A stretch of DNA of 64,000 bases, taken from Streptomyces noursei ATCC 11455 (GTDB lineage Bacteria > Actinomycetota > Actinomycetes > Streptomycetales > Streptomycetaceae). The stretch covers positions 6,386,001 through 6,450,000 of the forward strand of contig NZ_CP011533.1 in assembly GCF_001704275.1 (NCBI RefSeq), written 5' to 3'. A model generated the notes under the pieces. The model worked only from the letters and a program-made list of their open reading frames with translations. It was not told the DNA's origin and ran no database searches. Positions 1 to 8,818 of this stretch are shown here, piece after piece (the stretch's first letter is position 1; every line of letters starts with the position of its first letter). A program made the position numbers and the translations under genes.

Positions 1-324
1 CGAACCCGCCGGCCCGGCGGCGGTGTCCGGCTCGCCGGCCTTGGCCGTGAAGCCGGCGTCCGCCCATGCCTCACGGGCCGCGATCAGCGCGAACTGCGCC
101 GAGCGGTCCAGTCGGCGGGCCTGCGGACGGGGCAGGATCTCGCCGGGGTCCACCGCCGCCTGCGCGGCGATCTTGACCGGCAGGTCGGCTGCCCATTCCT
201 GCTCCAGGGGGCTTACGCCGGACCGGCCGGCGAGCATGCCCTCCCAGGTCGAAGCGCTGTCGCCACCCAGCGGTGTGGTTGCGCCGATACCGGTGACGAC
301 CACGGTGCGATTGGTCGCGTTCAC
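1..324 (-). CDS. fabF: beta-ketoacyl-ACP synthase II (FabF), N-terminal part, cut by window edge
   Basis: This is the N-terminal 108 residues of the elongating condensing enzyme of type II fatty-acid synthesis. It starts at a GTG (322-324) and stays open to the left edge. The protein begins VNATNRTVVVTGIGATTPLG, the first beta strand and glycine turn of KAS I/II enzymes; the catalytic Cys-His-His triad lies beyond the window. It is the last visible gene of a fabD-fabH-acpP-fabF operon and lies 76 bp after acpP. In this operon it would condense malonyl-ACP with growing acyl-ACP in the cytoplasm. The family call is firm; KAS II rather than KAS I rests on the operon order known from Streptomyces. 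Confidence 0.93.
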   Translation of the reverse strand, partial: MNATNRTVVVTGIGATTPLGGDSASTWEGMLAGRSGVSPLEQEWAADLPVKIAAQAAVDPGEILPRPQARRLDRSAQFALIAAREAWADAGFTAKAGEPDTAAGPAGS

Positions 325-400
325 GGGAATTCTTACTCCACGGGTAGAGGTGTCTGAATCGACGGCGCCACCGCGGGGTGGCGACATGCGCTGCGCCAGA

Positions 401-649
401 TCAGGACTGGTGCTTGAGGATGTAGTCGGTCGCGTCGCCGACGGTCTTGAGGTTCTTGACGTCGTCGTCCGGGATCTTCACGTCGAAGCGCTCTTCGGCG
501 GCGACGACGACCTCGACCATGGACAGCGAGTCGACGTCCAGGTCGTCGGTGAAGGACTTGTCCACCTTGACGTCCTCGGTGGGGATACCGGCGATCTCGT
601 TGACGATCTCAGCGAGACCGTCGACGATCTCTTCCTTCGTGGCGGCCAT
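401..649 (-). CDS. acpP: acyl carrier protein
   Basis: An 82-residue acidic carrier protein that holds acyl chains on a 4'-phosphopantetheine arm during fatty-acid synthesis. The attachment motif DSLSMVE is present with Ser41 as the modified residue, and the four-helix ACP pattern (IVNEIAGI, DDLDVDSLS, FDVKIPDDD, VGDATDYI) spans the whole length. The start is the ATG at 647-649, preceded by a GGAGCGCC-type ribosome site; a longer in-frame upstream reading exists but does not resemble ACP. It sits between fabH (109 bp upstream) and fabF (76 bp downstream). Typical Streptomyces AcpP is the same length. Confidence 0.97.
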   Translation of the reverse strand: MAATKEEIVDGLAEIVNEIAGIPTEDVKVDKSFTDDLDVDSLSMVEVVVAAEERFDVKIPDDDVKNLKTVGDATDYILKHQS

Positions 650-758
650 GATGGCGCTCCTTCGTATAGCGGGAAACTGCTTGATCTGACAGTGAAGCGG
701 TGAAGGCCCGCGCAGTGGCCGGCACGTCGTGCTCGGTGCCGGACTGCGCAGATCTTGC

Positions 759-1805
759 CTAGGGGAGAGTAACGACCGTCGCGGCGTACACGAGACCCGC
801 CCCGAAGCCGATGACCAGCGCGGTGTCCCCGCTCTTGGCCTGCCCGGTCGCCAACAGCCGCTCCATGGCGAGCGGAATCGAGGCGGCCGAGGTGTTGCCG
901 GTGGTCTCCACGTCACGGGCGACCGTGACGCTCTCCGGCAGCTTCAGAGTCTTCACCATCGAGTCGATGATCCGCATGTTGGCCTGGTGCGGAATGAAGA
1001 CGTCCAGGTCGTCCGGGCTGACTCCGGCCGCGTCCAGCGCCTGCTGGGCGACCTTCGCCATCTCGAACACCGCCCACCGGAAGACCGCCTGGCCCTCCTG
1101 GGTGATCGCGGGGTAGCGGATCGCCTCGGGCGTGGGACGCTCCTCGGGCCCGTCGCCGCCGGGCTTCGGGGTGGTGCGGTACACGTCCCAGGAGAGGGTC
1201 TGCTTGATGGTCTCGGACTTGTCGCCCTCCGAGCCCCACACCGTCGGGCCGATCGCCGGCTCCTTGGCCGGGCCGACGATGACCGCGCCGGCGCCGTCGC
1301 CGAACAGGAAGGCCGTCGCGCGGTCCTCAAGGTCCGTCAGGTCCGAGAGCCGCTCGACGCCGATCACCAGGACGTACTCCGCCGAGCCCTCGACGACCAT
1401 TCCCTTGGCCAGGGTCAGTCCGTAGCCGAAGCCGGCGCACCCCGCGGAGATGTCGAACGCGGCCGGCTTGCCCGCGCCGACGAGGTGCGCGATCTCGGTC
1501 GCGATGGCCGGGGTCTGCTTGAAGTGCGAGACGGTGGAGACGACCACCGCGCCGATCTGCTCGGGCGCGATCCCGGCGTCGGCGATGGCCTTGCCGGACG
1601 CCTCGACCGCCATGGTCGCCACGCTCTCGTCCGGGCCCGCCCAGTGGCGCGTGGCGATGCCCGACCGGGAGCGGATCCACTCGTCGGACGAGTCGATGTG
1701 CTTGAGGATCTCCTCGTTGGGCACGACACGGGTCGGGCGGTAGCCGCCGACGCCCATGATCCGCGCGTACGGGGCGCCCTTGGAGGGCTTGATCTTCGAG
1801 GTCAT
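759..1805 (-). CDS. fabH: beta-ketoacyl-ACP synthase III (FabH)
   Basis: A 348-residue initiating condensing enzyme that joins an acyl-CoA starter (branched starters in streptomycetes) to malonyl-ACP. The catalytic triad is complete: Cys123 in ISAGCAGF, His273 in IPHQANMR and Asn304 in TTGNTSAA. The thiolase-fold N-terminus (GVGGYRPTRVVPNEE) and the C-terminal GFGAGLVYAATVV strand are also there. The gene starts 12 bp after the fabD stop, so the two are surely co-transcribed. An insert around residues 211-230 (TPKPGGDGPEERPTPEAIRY) lies in a part that varies between FabH proteins. No anomaly was seen. Confidence 0.97.
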   Translation of the reverse strand: MTSKIKPSKGAPYARIMGVGGYRPTRVVPNEEILKHIDSSDEWIRSRSGIATRHWAGPDESVATMAVEASGKAIADAGIAPEQIGAVVVSTVSHFKQTPAIATEIAHLVGAGKPAAFDISAGCAGFGYGLTLAKGMVVEGSAEYVLVIGVERLSDLTDLEDRATAFLFGDGAGAVIVGPAKEPAIGPTVWGSEGDKSETIKQTLSWDVYRTTPKPGGDGPEERPTPEAIRYPAITQEGQAVFRWAVFEMAKVAQQALDAAGVSPDDLDVFIPHQANMRIIDSMVKTLKLPESVTVARDVETTGNTSAASIPLAMERLLATGQAKSGDTALVIGFGAGLVYAATVVTLP

Positions 1806-1817
1806 GCGCTACGACTC

Positions 1818-2774
1818 CTATTCGGCCGATGCTGCGGGGGCGGCGTCCGCTGCGGTGGCGATCAGCTCACGGGCCGCGTCGAGGTCGTCGGGCGTCTTCA
1901 GGGCGAGCGTCTTCACCCCGGGCAGGGCGCGCTTGGCCAGACCCGTGAGGGTGCCGCCGGGCGCGGCCTCGACGAGCGCGGTGACCCCGAGCTCCTTGAA
2001 GGTCTCCATGCACAGGTCCCAGCGCACGGGGTTGGCCACCTGGCCGACCATCCGCCGCACCAGGCCCTGGCCGGAAGTGACCACCTGGCCGTCCCTGTTG
2101 GAGACGTAACGGGTGCGCGGGTCGGCCGGGGACAGCTCGGTGACCGCGGCTTCCAGGGCCGAGACGGCAGGTGCCATGTGGTGAGTATGGAACGCGCCGG
2201 CCACCTTCAGCGGCACGACCCGTCGGGTGCCCTCCGGCTTATCGGCGACCAGCGCGGCGATCTGCTCGGCGGTGCCCGCGGCGACGATCTGCCCGGCGCC
2301 GTTCACGTTCGCCGGGGTCAGGCCGAGCTTCTCCAGGTGCGGCAGGACGACGTCCTCGGCGCCGCCCAGCAGCGCGGCCATACCGGTCTCGGTGACGGCG
2401 GCGGCCTCGGCCATCGCCAGCCCGCGACGGCGCACCAGGGCCATCGCCTCGGCGTCCGTGAGGGTGCCGGTCAGGGCCGCGGCGGCGAGCTCACCGACGC
2501 TGTGGCCGGCCGCCGCGCCGACCTGTCCGGCGAGCGCCTCGGGCGTCGGGAACAGCTGCCGCGCGGAGATCAGGGCCGACGCCACCAGCAGGGGCTGCGC
2601 CACCGCGGTGTCGCGGATCTCGTCTTCGGTTGCCTTGGTGCCGTAGTGGACGAGGTCCAAGTCGATGGCCTCGGACCATTCGCGGAGCCGGTCCTCGACT
2701 TCGGGGAGGTCGAGCCAGGGGATCAGGAAGCCGGGCGTCTGAGCGCCTTGGCCGGGAGCGACGAGTACGAGCAC
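1818..2774 (-). CDS. fabD: malonyl-CoA:ACP malonyltransferase (FabD)
   Basis: About 318 residues; transfers malonyl from CoA to ACP and supplies extender units to FabH and FabF. The Gly-Gln elbow (APGQGAQTPGF) near the start and the nucleophile motif GHSVGE with its catalytic Ser are present; the partner His lies in KVAGAFHTHHM. Two in-frame GTG starts lie six bases apart (2774 and 2780). I chose 2774, which gives the usual (M)LVLVAPGQ start and the better distance to the AGAGAG stretch just upstream; 2780 is possible. It is the first gene of the fab operon, 88 bp after the stop of the fasR-type gene. Confidence 0.95.
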   Translation of the reverse strand: MLVLVAPGQGAQTPGFLIPWLDLPEVEDRLREWSEAIDLDLVHYGTKATEDEIRDTAVAQPLLVASALISARQLFPTPEALAGQVGAAAGHSVGELAAAALTGTLTDAEAMALVRRRGLAMAEAAAVTETGMAALLGGAEDVVLPHLEKLGLTPANVNGAGQIVAAGTAEQIAALVADKPEGTRRVVPLKVAGAFHTHHMAPAVSALEAAVTELSPADPRTRYVSNRDGQVVTSGQGLVRRMVGQVANPVRWDLCMETFKELGVTALVEAAPGGTLTGLAKRALPGVKTLALKTPDDLDAARELIATAADAAPAASAE

Positions 2775-2842
2775 CCTCACACTCTCTCTTGTGGGAGGTC
2801 CCGCCCGCCCGTGGGGACAGGGACGAAGAACCATCGGGGGAA

Positions 2843-2859
2843 TTGTTGGTGTTCGACAA
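2843..2859. promoter_or_regulatory. probable activator site in the fabD promoter region
   Basis: A 17-bp imperfect palindrome with TTGT and ACAA ends (TTGTTGGTGTTCGACAA) lies between the PucR-type regulator gene and fabD, about 70 bp upstream of the fabD start. In S. coelicolor the FasR activator binds upstream of fabD, so the position fits. The operator call is inference from symmetry and position. Confidence 0.4.
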
Positions 2860-2862
2860 AGT

Positions 2863-4047
2863 CTAGGGTTGCGCCTCGCCGCCAGCGAGACGCCCCAGAA
2901 TCAGGGCGATACGCAGCGTGAATGCGGAGCGCACATCGGACGGTGACCAGCCGGTGACGTCCGTCACACGACGGAGCCGATAGCGCACGGTGTTGGGGTG
3001 GACGAACAGCATCCGGGCGGCGCCCTCCAGACTGCTCGCCTGCTCCAGATAGACGCTCAGCGTCTCCAGTAGCGCCGACCCCGCTTCTTCGAGCGGTCTG
3101 TAGATCTCCTCCACCAGCTGCTCCCGCGCGACCGGGTCCGAGGCCATCGCGCGCTCCGGCAGCAGGTCGTCCGCGAGCACCGGCCGGGGGGCGTCCGGCC
3201 AGGCCGCGCAGGCCCGCAGGCCGGCCGCCGCGGCCTGCGCCGAGCGGGTCGCGGCGAGCAGGTCGGAGACGACCGGGCCGGCCACCACGGGACCGGCGGC
3301 GAACGGCCCGATCAGCGCCTTGGCGGCCTTGAGCGGATTGTCCGAACCGCCCGCGATCACCACCAGCCGGCTGCCCAGCACGCCGGTCAGCACCTGGAGC
3401 TTGGCGTGCCGGGCGGCCCGCCGGATCGCCTCGACGGTCAGCTCGCTGTCGCCGTCCGGGGCGGTGCCCAGCACCACGCACACATGCTCCGGCGCGTTCC
3501 AGCCGAGGGCCGCGGCCCGGGAGACCGCGCCCTCGTCGGCCTCCCCCGAGAGCACCGCGTTGACCACCAGGGACTCCAGGCGGGCGTCCCAGGCGCCGCG
3601 CGCCTCGGCGGCCTGCGCGTAGACCTGGGCGGTGGCGAAGGCGATCTCCCGGGCGTAGACCAGGAGCGCCTCGCGCAGCACGGACTCGTCGCCCGGTGCC
3701 GCGACGTCGTCGATCGCGGACTCCATCACCTCGATCGTGGTGCGGACCATCTCCACCGTCTGCCGCAGGGTGATCGCCCGGGTCAGCTCGCGCGGCGCCG
3801 TACCGAAGACGTCGGTGCTGATCGCCTGCGGTGTCTCCGGGTGCCGGAACCACTCGGTGAACGCGGCGATGCCGGCCTGCGCCACCAGGCCGATCCAGGA
3901 ACGGTTCTCCGGAGGCATCGCGCGGTACCACGGCAGCGTGGCGTCCATGCGGGAGATCGCCGCGGCGGCCAGCTTGCCGGAGGAGTTCTCCAGCCGCCGG
4001 AGGGTCGCGGAGTGCGGGTGCGCGTCGCGCGATGCGGGTTCAGACAC
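2863..4047 (-). CDS. fasR: PucR-type transcriptional activator of the fatty-acid operon (FasR-like)
   Basis: A 394-residue regulator with the layout of the Streptomyces fatty-acid activator FasR: a long N-terminal domain, a central GGDEF-like PucR segment (ERVCVVLG-type core around residues 190-300) and a C-terminal PucR helix-turn-helix near residues 339-361 (EGAARMLFVHPNTVRYRLRR). The start is the ATG at 4045-4047. The gene lies directly upstream of and co-directional with fabD, the position FasR occupies in streptomycetes, where it activates fabDHPF transcription. A pirin-like gene diverges from it with a 58-bp gap. The family is certain; the FasR role rests on synteny. Confidence 0.9.
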   Translation of the reverse strand: MSEPASRDAHPHSATLRRLENSSGKLAAAAISRMDATLPWYRAMPPENRSWIGLVAQAGIAAFTEWFRHPETPQAISTDVFGTAPRELTRAITLRQTVEMVRTTIEVMESAIDDVAAPGDESVLREALLVYAREIAFATAQVYAQAAEARGAWDARLESLVVNAVLSGEADEGAVSRAAALGWNAPEHVCVVLGTAPDGDSELTVEAIRRAARHAKLQVLTGVLGSRLVVIAGGSDNPLKAAKALIGPFAAGPVVAGPVVSDLLAATRSAQAAAAGLRACAAWPDAPRPVLADDLLPERAMASDPVAREQLVEEIYRPLEEAGSALLETLSVYLEQASSLEGAARMLFVHPNTVRYRLRRVTDVTGWSPSDVRSAFTLRIALILGRLAGGEAQP

Positions 4048-4105
4048 GGGACCAAGCCTGCCCTATCGGGATGAGGGGGTGGAGCGGTGGGGCTACGGTG
4101 GCCCG

Positions 4106-4777
4106 ATGATTCAGGTGCGCAGGGGCGAGGAACGCTATCGGGGCGGCGACGCGGACGCCGGGATCGAGTCGCGGCACGCGTTCTCCTTCGGGCCCCACTT
4201 CGACCCGGACAACCTGCGCTTCGGCGCGCTGGTCGCCTGCAACGAGGAGCGCCTGGTGCCCGGCGCCGGGTTCGACGAGCACCCCCACCGGGACACCGAG
4301 ATCGTCACCTGGGTCGTCGAGGGCGAGTTGACCCACCGCGATTCGACCGGGCATGCCACGACCGTACGCCCCGGTGACCTGGCGCGGCTCAGCTCCGCCG
4401 GCGGCGTCCGGCACGTCGAGCGCAACGACGGCACGGCACCGCTGCGCTTCGTCCAGATGTGGCTGACGCCGCTCGCCCCCGGTGGCGAGCCGGAGTACGA
4501 GGTGGTGCGGGAGATCGCCGACGGTGTGCCGCACCGTCTGCCGCGGGCCGGCGCCGCGCTGCGGGTGTGCCGCCTCGGGGCGGGCGGGCGCACCGCCGTC
4601 CCGGATGCCGCGCGGGTCTACGTCCATGTCGTACGGGGCGAGGTGCGGCTGGGGGCCGAGCACCTGGTGGCCGGGGACGCGGCGCGGATCGGTGAGGAGC
4701 ACGGGCTGGAGCTGGTGGCGCCGGAGGGGGCCGAGTGCCTGGTGTGGGAGATGGGGACGGAGCCGGTGTACGGGTGA
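4106..4777 (+). CDS. pirin family protein
   Basis: A 223-residue double cupin. The N-terminal cupin carries the metal-binding pirin motif FDEHPHRDTEIVTWV and a second block SAGGVRHVERN; the C-terminal cupin starts near residue 150 and is degenerate in metal ligands. Pirins bind iron; some have quercetinase activity and others act as redox-sensing cofactors of regulators. The start is the ATG at 4106-4108, following GGTGGCCCG; upstream codons in frame overlap the promoter region of the divergent regulator. It stands alone between divergent fasR and a convergent hydrolase gene. The substrate cannot be told from the sequence. Confidence 0.88.
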   Translation: MIQVRRGEERYRGGDADAGIESRHAFSFGPHFDPDNLRFGALVACNEERLVPGAGFDEHPHRDTEIVTWVVEGELTHRDSTGHATTVRPGDLARLSSAGGVRHVERNDGTAPLRFVQMWLTPLAPGGEPEYEVVREIADGVPHRLPRAGAALRVCRLGAGGRTAVPDAARVYVHVVRGEVRLGAEHLVAGDAARIGEEHGLELVAPEGAECLVWEMGTEPVYG

Positions 4778-4820
4778 GCCCGCGCGCCGGCTCCGGGCAC
4801 CGGTGGTCGGCAGCCGGGAC

Positions 4821-5642
4821 TCAGCGCCGCCCGGCCAGCTCGGCCAGGACCGCGTCGGTCAGCACCGGCCACGCCTCGACGGCCCACGGGCCGAAGTCCC
4901 GGTCGGTCAGCGCGACACAGGCCGCCCCGACCGCCGGGTCCACCCACAGGAACGTCCCGGACTGCCCGAAGTGACCGAACGTGCCCGGCGAGGAGGCCGC
5001 GCCCGTCCAGTGCGGCGCCTTGCCGTCTCGGATCTCGAAGCCCAGCCCCCAGTCGTTGGGCTTCTGGTGGCCGTAGCCCGGCAGCACCCCGGCCAGGCCC
5101 GGGAAGACCACCCGCGTCGCCTCGGCGAGGGTCTGCGACGCCAGCAGCCGCGGCGCCTGGAGTTCGGCCGCGAAGCGGATCAGGTCCGCGACGGTGGAGA
5201 CGCCGTCCTTGGCCGGCGAGCCGGCCAGCTCGGTCGACGTCATCCCCAGCGGGGCCAGCACCGCCTCGTGCAGATACTGCGGGAACGGGATGTCGGTGGC
5301 CTTGGCGAGGTGGTCGCCGAGCACCTCGAAGCCGGCGTTGGAGTAGATCCGGCGGGTGCCCGGGGCGGCCATCGGGCGCGCCTCGTCGAACGCCAGGCCC
5401 GAGGTGTGGGCGAGCAGATGACGGACCGTCGACCCCTCCGGGCCGGCCGGCTCGTCCAGCTCGACGGCGCCCTCCTCGATGGCGACCAGCGCGGCGTAGG
5501 CGGCCAGCGGCTTGGTGACGGACGCCAGCGGGAAGCGGTGCTCCAGCGGGCCGTACGATCCGGCGACCGAGCCGTCGGCGCGTACGACGGCGGCCGCGGC
5601 GGTGGGCACCGGCCAGTTCTCGATCATCCCCAGGCTCTGCAT
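4821..5642 (-). CDS. serine hydrolase of the class C beta-lactamase / PBP4* family
   Basis: A 273-residue protein with the penicillin-recognising fold. Motif 1 is SVTK (Ser41 nucleophile, Lys44), motif 2 is YSN (Tyr101-Ser102-Asn103), the HTSGL signature lies at 80-84 and a HFGQSGT block replaces the KTG/HxG third motif near residue 225. No signal peptide is visible, so it is probably cytoplasmic and more likely an esterase, D-aminopeptidase or related hydrolase than a resistance enzyme. It is monocistronic and convergent with the pirin gene (43-bp gap). The substrate is unknown. Confidence 0.85.
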   Translation of the reverse strand: MQSLGMIENWPVPTAAAAVVRADGSVAGSYGPLEHRFPLASVTKPLAAYAALVAIEEGAVELDEPAGPEGSTVRHLLAHTSGLAFDEARPMAAPGTRRIYSNAGFEVLGDHLAKATDIPFPQYLHEAVLAPLGMTSTELAGSPAKDGVSTVADLIRFAAELQAPRLLASQTLAEATRVVFPGLAGVLPGYGHQKPNDWGLGFEIRDGKAPHWTGAASSPGTFGHFGQSGTFLWVDPAVGAACVALTDRDFGPWAVEAWPVLTDAVLAELAGRR

Positions 5643-5707
5643 GGCCCCGAGCCTACGGGGTGTCCCTGGGCCTTCAAATTCCGGTCAAGACCGCCCGCGG
5701 CCGGTGC

Positions 5708-5738
5708 TTGCTTGGAGTGCACTCCAACTCTCTAGCGT
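5708..5738 (+). promoter_or_regulatory. MerR-type promoter with perfect 16-bp palindromic operator
   Basis: A perfect palindrome TTGGAGTGCACTCCAA (5712-5727) lies inside an over-long 19-bp spacer between a -35 TTGCTT (5708-5713) and a -10 TAGCGT (5733-5738). This is the classic architecture at which MerR regulators twist DNA to allow transcription. It precedes the MerR gene at 5829, which suggests autoregulation and control of the downstream aldo/keto reductase. Confidence 0.85.
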
Positions 5739-5828
5739 TGAGGAAGTCGGCAGGCGCCCGGCGGAACGACCGGCGGCGCGATGACATCCCGGGCGCGTGC
5801 CCGGGAAGCGAGTGGGGGAAGACACGGC

Positions 5829-6344
5829 ATGACGGTGACGCAGAGCGAAACGGTGACCGGCGGCACGGTCGTGGAGGGACTGCCGAGGGTGGTGCGCACC
5901 CGGCCGCGGCCGGCCACGCCCGCGGGCTGCGCGACCCCGCGCGCCCCCCACCCGCGGCCGGCCGGCCAGGACCGGTACACGATCAGCGAGGTGGCCGAGC
6001 ACACCGGCCTCAGCGCCCACACCCTGCGCTGGTACGAGCGGATCGGCCTGATGCCGCACGTGGACCGGACGCACACCGGTCAGCGGCGCTTCACCAACCG
6101 CGATCTGGACTGGCTGGACCTGGTCTCCAGGCTGCGGCTGACCGGCATGCCGGTGGCGGACATGGTCCGGTACGCGGAGTTGGTGCGGGAGGGCGAGAGC
6201 ACCTTCCCCGAGCGTGAGGAACTGCTCACCCGGCACCGCGAGGACGTGCGGCAGCGGATCGCCGACCTGCAGAGCACGCTGGCCGTTCTCGACTACAAGA
6301 TCGATATCTACGCCGACGCCCGACGGGCGTCCGAGAGGTGCTGA
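5829..6344 (+). CDS. MerR family transcriptional regulator
   Basis: A 171-residue regulator. After a Pro/Arg-rich N-terminal tail of about 48 residues, the MerR winged helix begins at YTISEVAEHTGLSAHTLRWY, followed by the RIGLMPHVDRT wing, then a dimerisation helix (RHREDVRQRIADLQSTLAVLDYKID). No conserved metal-binding Cys pair is seen at the C-terminus, so a thiol/metal sensor of the MerR-CueR type is unlikely. The start is the ATG at 5829. The aldo/keto reductase gene starts 5 bp after its stop, so the two form an operon behind the palindromic operator at 5712. The effector is probably an aldehyde or electrophile (inference). Confidence 0.92.
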   Translation: MTVTQSETVTGGTVVEGLPRVVRTRPRPATPAGCATPRAPHPRPAGQDRYTISEVAEHTGLSAHTLRWYERIGLMPHVDRTHTGQRRFTNRDLDWLDLVSRLRLTGMPVADMVRYAELVREGESTFPEREELLTRHREDVRQRIADLQSTLAVLDYKIDIYADARRASERC

Positions 6345-6349
6345 ATTCC

Positions 6350-7372
6350 ATGGCGAACGACACGAAGATCGGCACCGTCCAGCTGGGCACCGGCGGCCCG
6401 CTGGTCGGGGTCCAGGGCCTGGGCTGCATGGGGATGAGCTGGGCCTACGGCCCCACCGAGGACGTCGGTGAGGCGCGGGCCACCCTGGAGCGCGCCCTGG
6501 AACTGGGCATCACGCTCTACGACACCGCCGACGTCTACGGCGACGGGGAGAACGAGAAGTTCATCGCCCCCTTCGTCCAGGCGCACCGCGACGAGGTCGT
6601 CCTGGCCACCAAGTTCGCGCTGGGCCAGGACCCGAAGGACCCCACCAGGCGCGTCATCCGCAACGACCGCCCCTACATCCGCCAGGCCGTCGAGGCCAGC
6701 CTCCGGCGCCTCGGCGTCGAGCAGATCGACCTCTACTACATGCACCGCCGCGCCGTGGACGTCCCCATCGAGGAGACGGTCGGCGCGATGGCCGAGCTGG
6801 TCGCCGAGGGCAAGGTGAAGTACCTGGGCCTGAGCGAGGTGACCGGTTCCGAGCTCCGCGCCGCCCAGGCCGTGCATCCGATCGCCGCGGTCCAGTCCGA
6901 GTGGTCGCTCTTCAGCCGTGACTTCGAGTCGGGCGTGGTCCCGGTCGCCGCCGAACTCGGCGTCGCCCTCGTCCCGTACTCGCCGCTCGGTCGCGGCTTC
7001 CTGACCGGCTCCTTCGTCCACGCCGACACGGAGCTGGCCGCCGACGACTTCCGCCGCCAGCAGCCCCGCTTCACCGGCGACAACGCGGCGGCCAACGCGG
7101 CCCTCCTGGAGCCGGTCCGCACGGTCGCCGACGCGCACGGCGCGACGCTCGGCCAGATCGCGCTCGCCTGGGTGCAGCAGCAGGCCGACGCGCGCGGGCT
7201 GGCGGTCGTCCCGATCCCCGGCACCCGCAGGCGCGGCCGGGTCGAGGAGAACGTCGGCGCGACCCGGATCCGGCTGGCCGCGGAGGAACTGGCGCTGCTG
7301 GAGCCGATCGCGGGCAAGGTGGCCGGCGACCGCTACGCCGACATGCGGTTCACCTCGGCCGGGCGGGAGTAG
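6350..7372 (+). CDS. aldo/keto reductase
   Basis: A 340-residue NADPH-dependent oxidoreductase with a TIM-barrel fold. The catalytic tetrad of the AKR family can be read: Asp in LYDTADVYG, Tyr in the same loop, Lys in LATKF and His in YYMHR. The C-terminal NADP-binding part is VVPIPGTRRRGRVEENVGA. It resembles the AKR11/13 'YghZ/YajO-like' branch. ATG 6350 was chosen because GAGAGG lies 11 bases upstream; a GTG at 6338 in the same frame overlaps the merR stop. The MerR-AKR pair is common in streptomycetes, where induction by electrophiles is suspected. Confidence 0.92.
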   Translation: MANDTKIGTVQLGTGGPLVGVQGLGCMGMSWAYGPTEDVGEARATLERALELGITLYDTADVYGDGENEKFIAPFVQAHRDEVVLATKFALGQDPKDPTRRVIRNDRPYIRQAVEASLRRLGVEQIDLYYMHRRAVDVPIEETVGAMAELVAEGKVKYLGLSEVTGSELRAAQAVHPIAAVQSEWSLFSRDFESGVVPVAAELGVALVPYSPLGRGFLTGSFVHADTELAADDFRRQQPRFTGDNAAANAALLEPVRTVADAHGATLGQIALAWVQQQADARGLAVVPIPGTRRRGRVEENVGATRIRLAAEELALLEPIAGKVAGDRYADMRFTSAGRE

Positions 7373-7450
7373 CCGCCGGCCGGCGGAGGCGCCGCGGGGC
7401 GCCGGGGCAGGTGTCGTCCACCCGCCGTGGCGCCCCGGTGCCCGCACCGG

Positions 7451-8773
7451 CTACGCATAGCCCAGCGCGAAGGCCGCGAAGGCCGCCGCCAGCACCGCGG
7501 CACTCGTCCGCAGGGTCCGCCCGACGCCCGCCCAGGGCGCCTCGAAGCGGCGGGTGACCGCCCCGATGAGGACCAGCAGGACGGCGAGGACCGGCATCCA
7601 GGCCAGCCGCTCCGGGATCCAGGCGACCGCGTCCGGCGCGGTGGTCAGACCCGGTACGGCGCCCGCGAAGGACGCCGGCACGGCCGCCGCGAACATCGCC
7701 GTCTGGTGCCAGCACAGGATCGTCATCGCGGACAGGTTGATCACGACCACCGGCGACCACAGGGCGGGCCGCCGCAGCAGCCCGGCCAGCCTGTCCCGGA
7801 GCAGCACCGCCGCCCCGGACTGGGCCGCGGCCAGCGCCAGGACCAGCAGCGACGGCGGATGGGAGTTGGTGCGGTCCTGGCCGGGGACGCCCACCATGCT
7901 CGCCGGGTAGTGGAAGAACACCAGCAGCGCGGCGAACAGCGCGGTGCCGCCCAGCAGCAGGCCCCAGGCGGCGCGCCGGCCGAGCCGCCGTTCGCCCCAG
8001 CAGACGCCGAGTTGGTAGGCGAACAGCCAGCCGGGCAGCAGGTTGAGCAGGCTCAGCCAGGACGGCATGGCCGCGGCGAACGGCCCGTAGCGCAGGAAGT
8101 CCACGGCGGCGACCGACGCCAGCAGCGGCGCCGCGCTCCACAGGCCCAGGCGCCGCGCGGCGGCGGTGCAGTACGGGGTGAGCGCGGTGACCACCGCGTA
8201 GATGCCGACGAACCACAGCGGTTGGATGACCAGCGTCGCCCCCGTGCGCAGCGTCGCGGTGGGCACGCCCAGACCGTGCAGCAGCGGGATCAGCGTGGCC
8301 CAGACGGCGGTCACGCCCAGCACCGGGCGGCCCAGGCGGGCGATCCGGCCGCCCAGCCACCGGGTGGTCGAGCCGCCCCGCGCGGCGGTCCGCCGCAGGG
8401 ACAGCACCGAGGCGTGGCCGCCCACCAGGAAGAAGATGCCGAGCATCTGCAGCAGCCAGCTCGCCGGGGCGAGGAAGCCGAGCGCGGTCAGCGGGCTGGC
8501 GTTGTGCAGCGCGCCGTCGGCGTCCCGGGTGAAGCCGCCGAGCAGCCAGTGCCCGGTGGGGACGGCGAGCAGGGCGAGGGCGCGCAGTCCGTCGATGGCC
8601 CGGTCGCGGTCGGCCGGGGTGCGGGCGTCGACGGCGCGCACGGCGGCGCCGGCCCTGGCACGGACGGCGCGGAGGGCGCGGACCGGGGCAGTGGGGCCGG
8701 CGGCCCGTCCGGCGGGCGGCCGGTGCGCGGTGGCGGTGGGACCGGTGCGGGTGGGGTGGTTCTTGACGGTCAT
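7451..8773 (-). CDS. membrane acyltransferase 3 family protein
   Basis: A 440-residue integral membrane protein of the Acyl_transf_3 (OafA/NodX) family. It starts at ATG 8773 with AAGGA ten bases upstream. After a soluble Ala/Arg-rich N-terminus about ten hydrophobic segments follow, beginning at LLAVPTGHWLLGGF and including the diagnostic PLWFVGIYAVVTALTPY. The family conserved His/Arg region lies in the first loops (GHW, GGHASVLSLRR). Such enzymes O-acylate sugars or lipids at the membrane. The stop lies 45 bp from the start of the DUF1023 hydrolase gene in the same direction, so co-transcription is likely. The substrate is unknown. Confidence 0.83.
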   Translation of the reverse strand: MTVKNHPTRTGPTATAHRPPAGRAAGPTAPVRALRAVRARAGAAVRAVDARTPADRDRAIDGLRALALLAVPTGHWLLGGFTRDADGALHNASPLTALGFLAPASWLLQMLGIFFLVGGHASVLSLRRTAARGGSTTRWLGGRIARLGRPVLGVTAVWATLIPLLHGLGVPTATLRTGATLVIQPLWFVGIYAVVTALTPYCTAAARRLGLWSAAPLLASVAAVDFLRYGPFAAAMPSWLSLLNLLPGWLFAYQLGVCWGERRLGRRAAWGLLLGGTALFAALLVFFHYPASMVGVPGQDRTNSHPPSLLVLALAAAQSGAAVLLRDRLAGLLRRPALWSPVVVINLSAMTILCWHQTAMFAAAVPASFAGAVPGLTTAPDAVAWIPERLAWMPVLAVLLVLIGAVTRRFEAPWAGVGRTLRTSAAVLAAAFAAFALGYA

Positions 8774-8818
8774 GTGAGAGAGGTCCTTCGGGCGACGACG
8801 GGAAGGTGACGACACGAC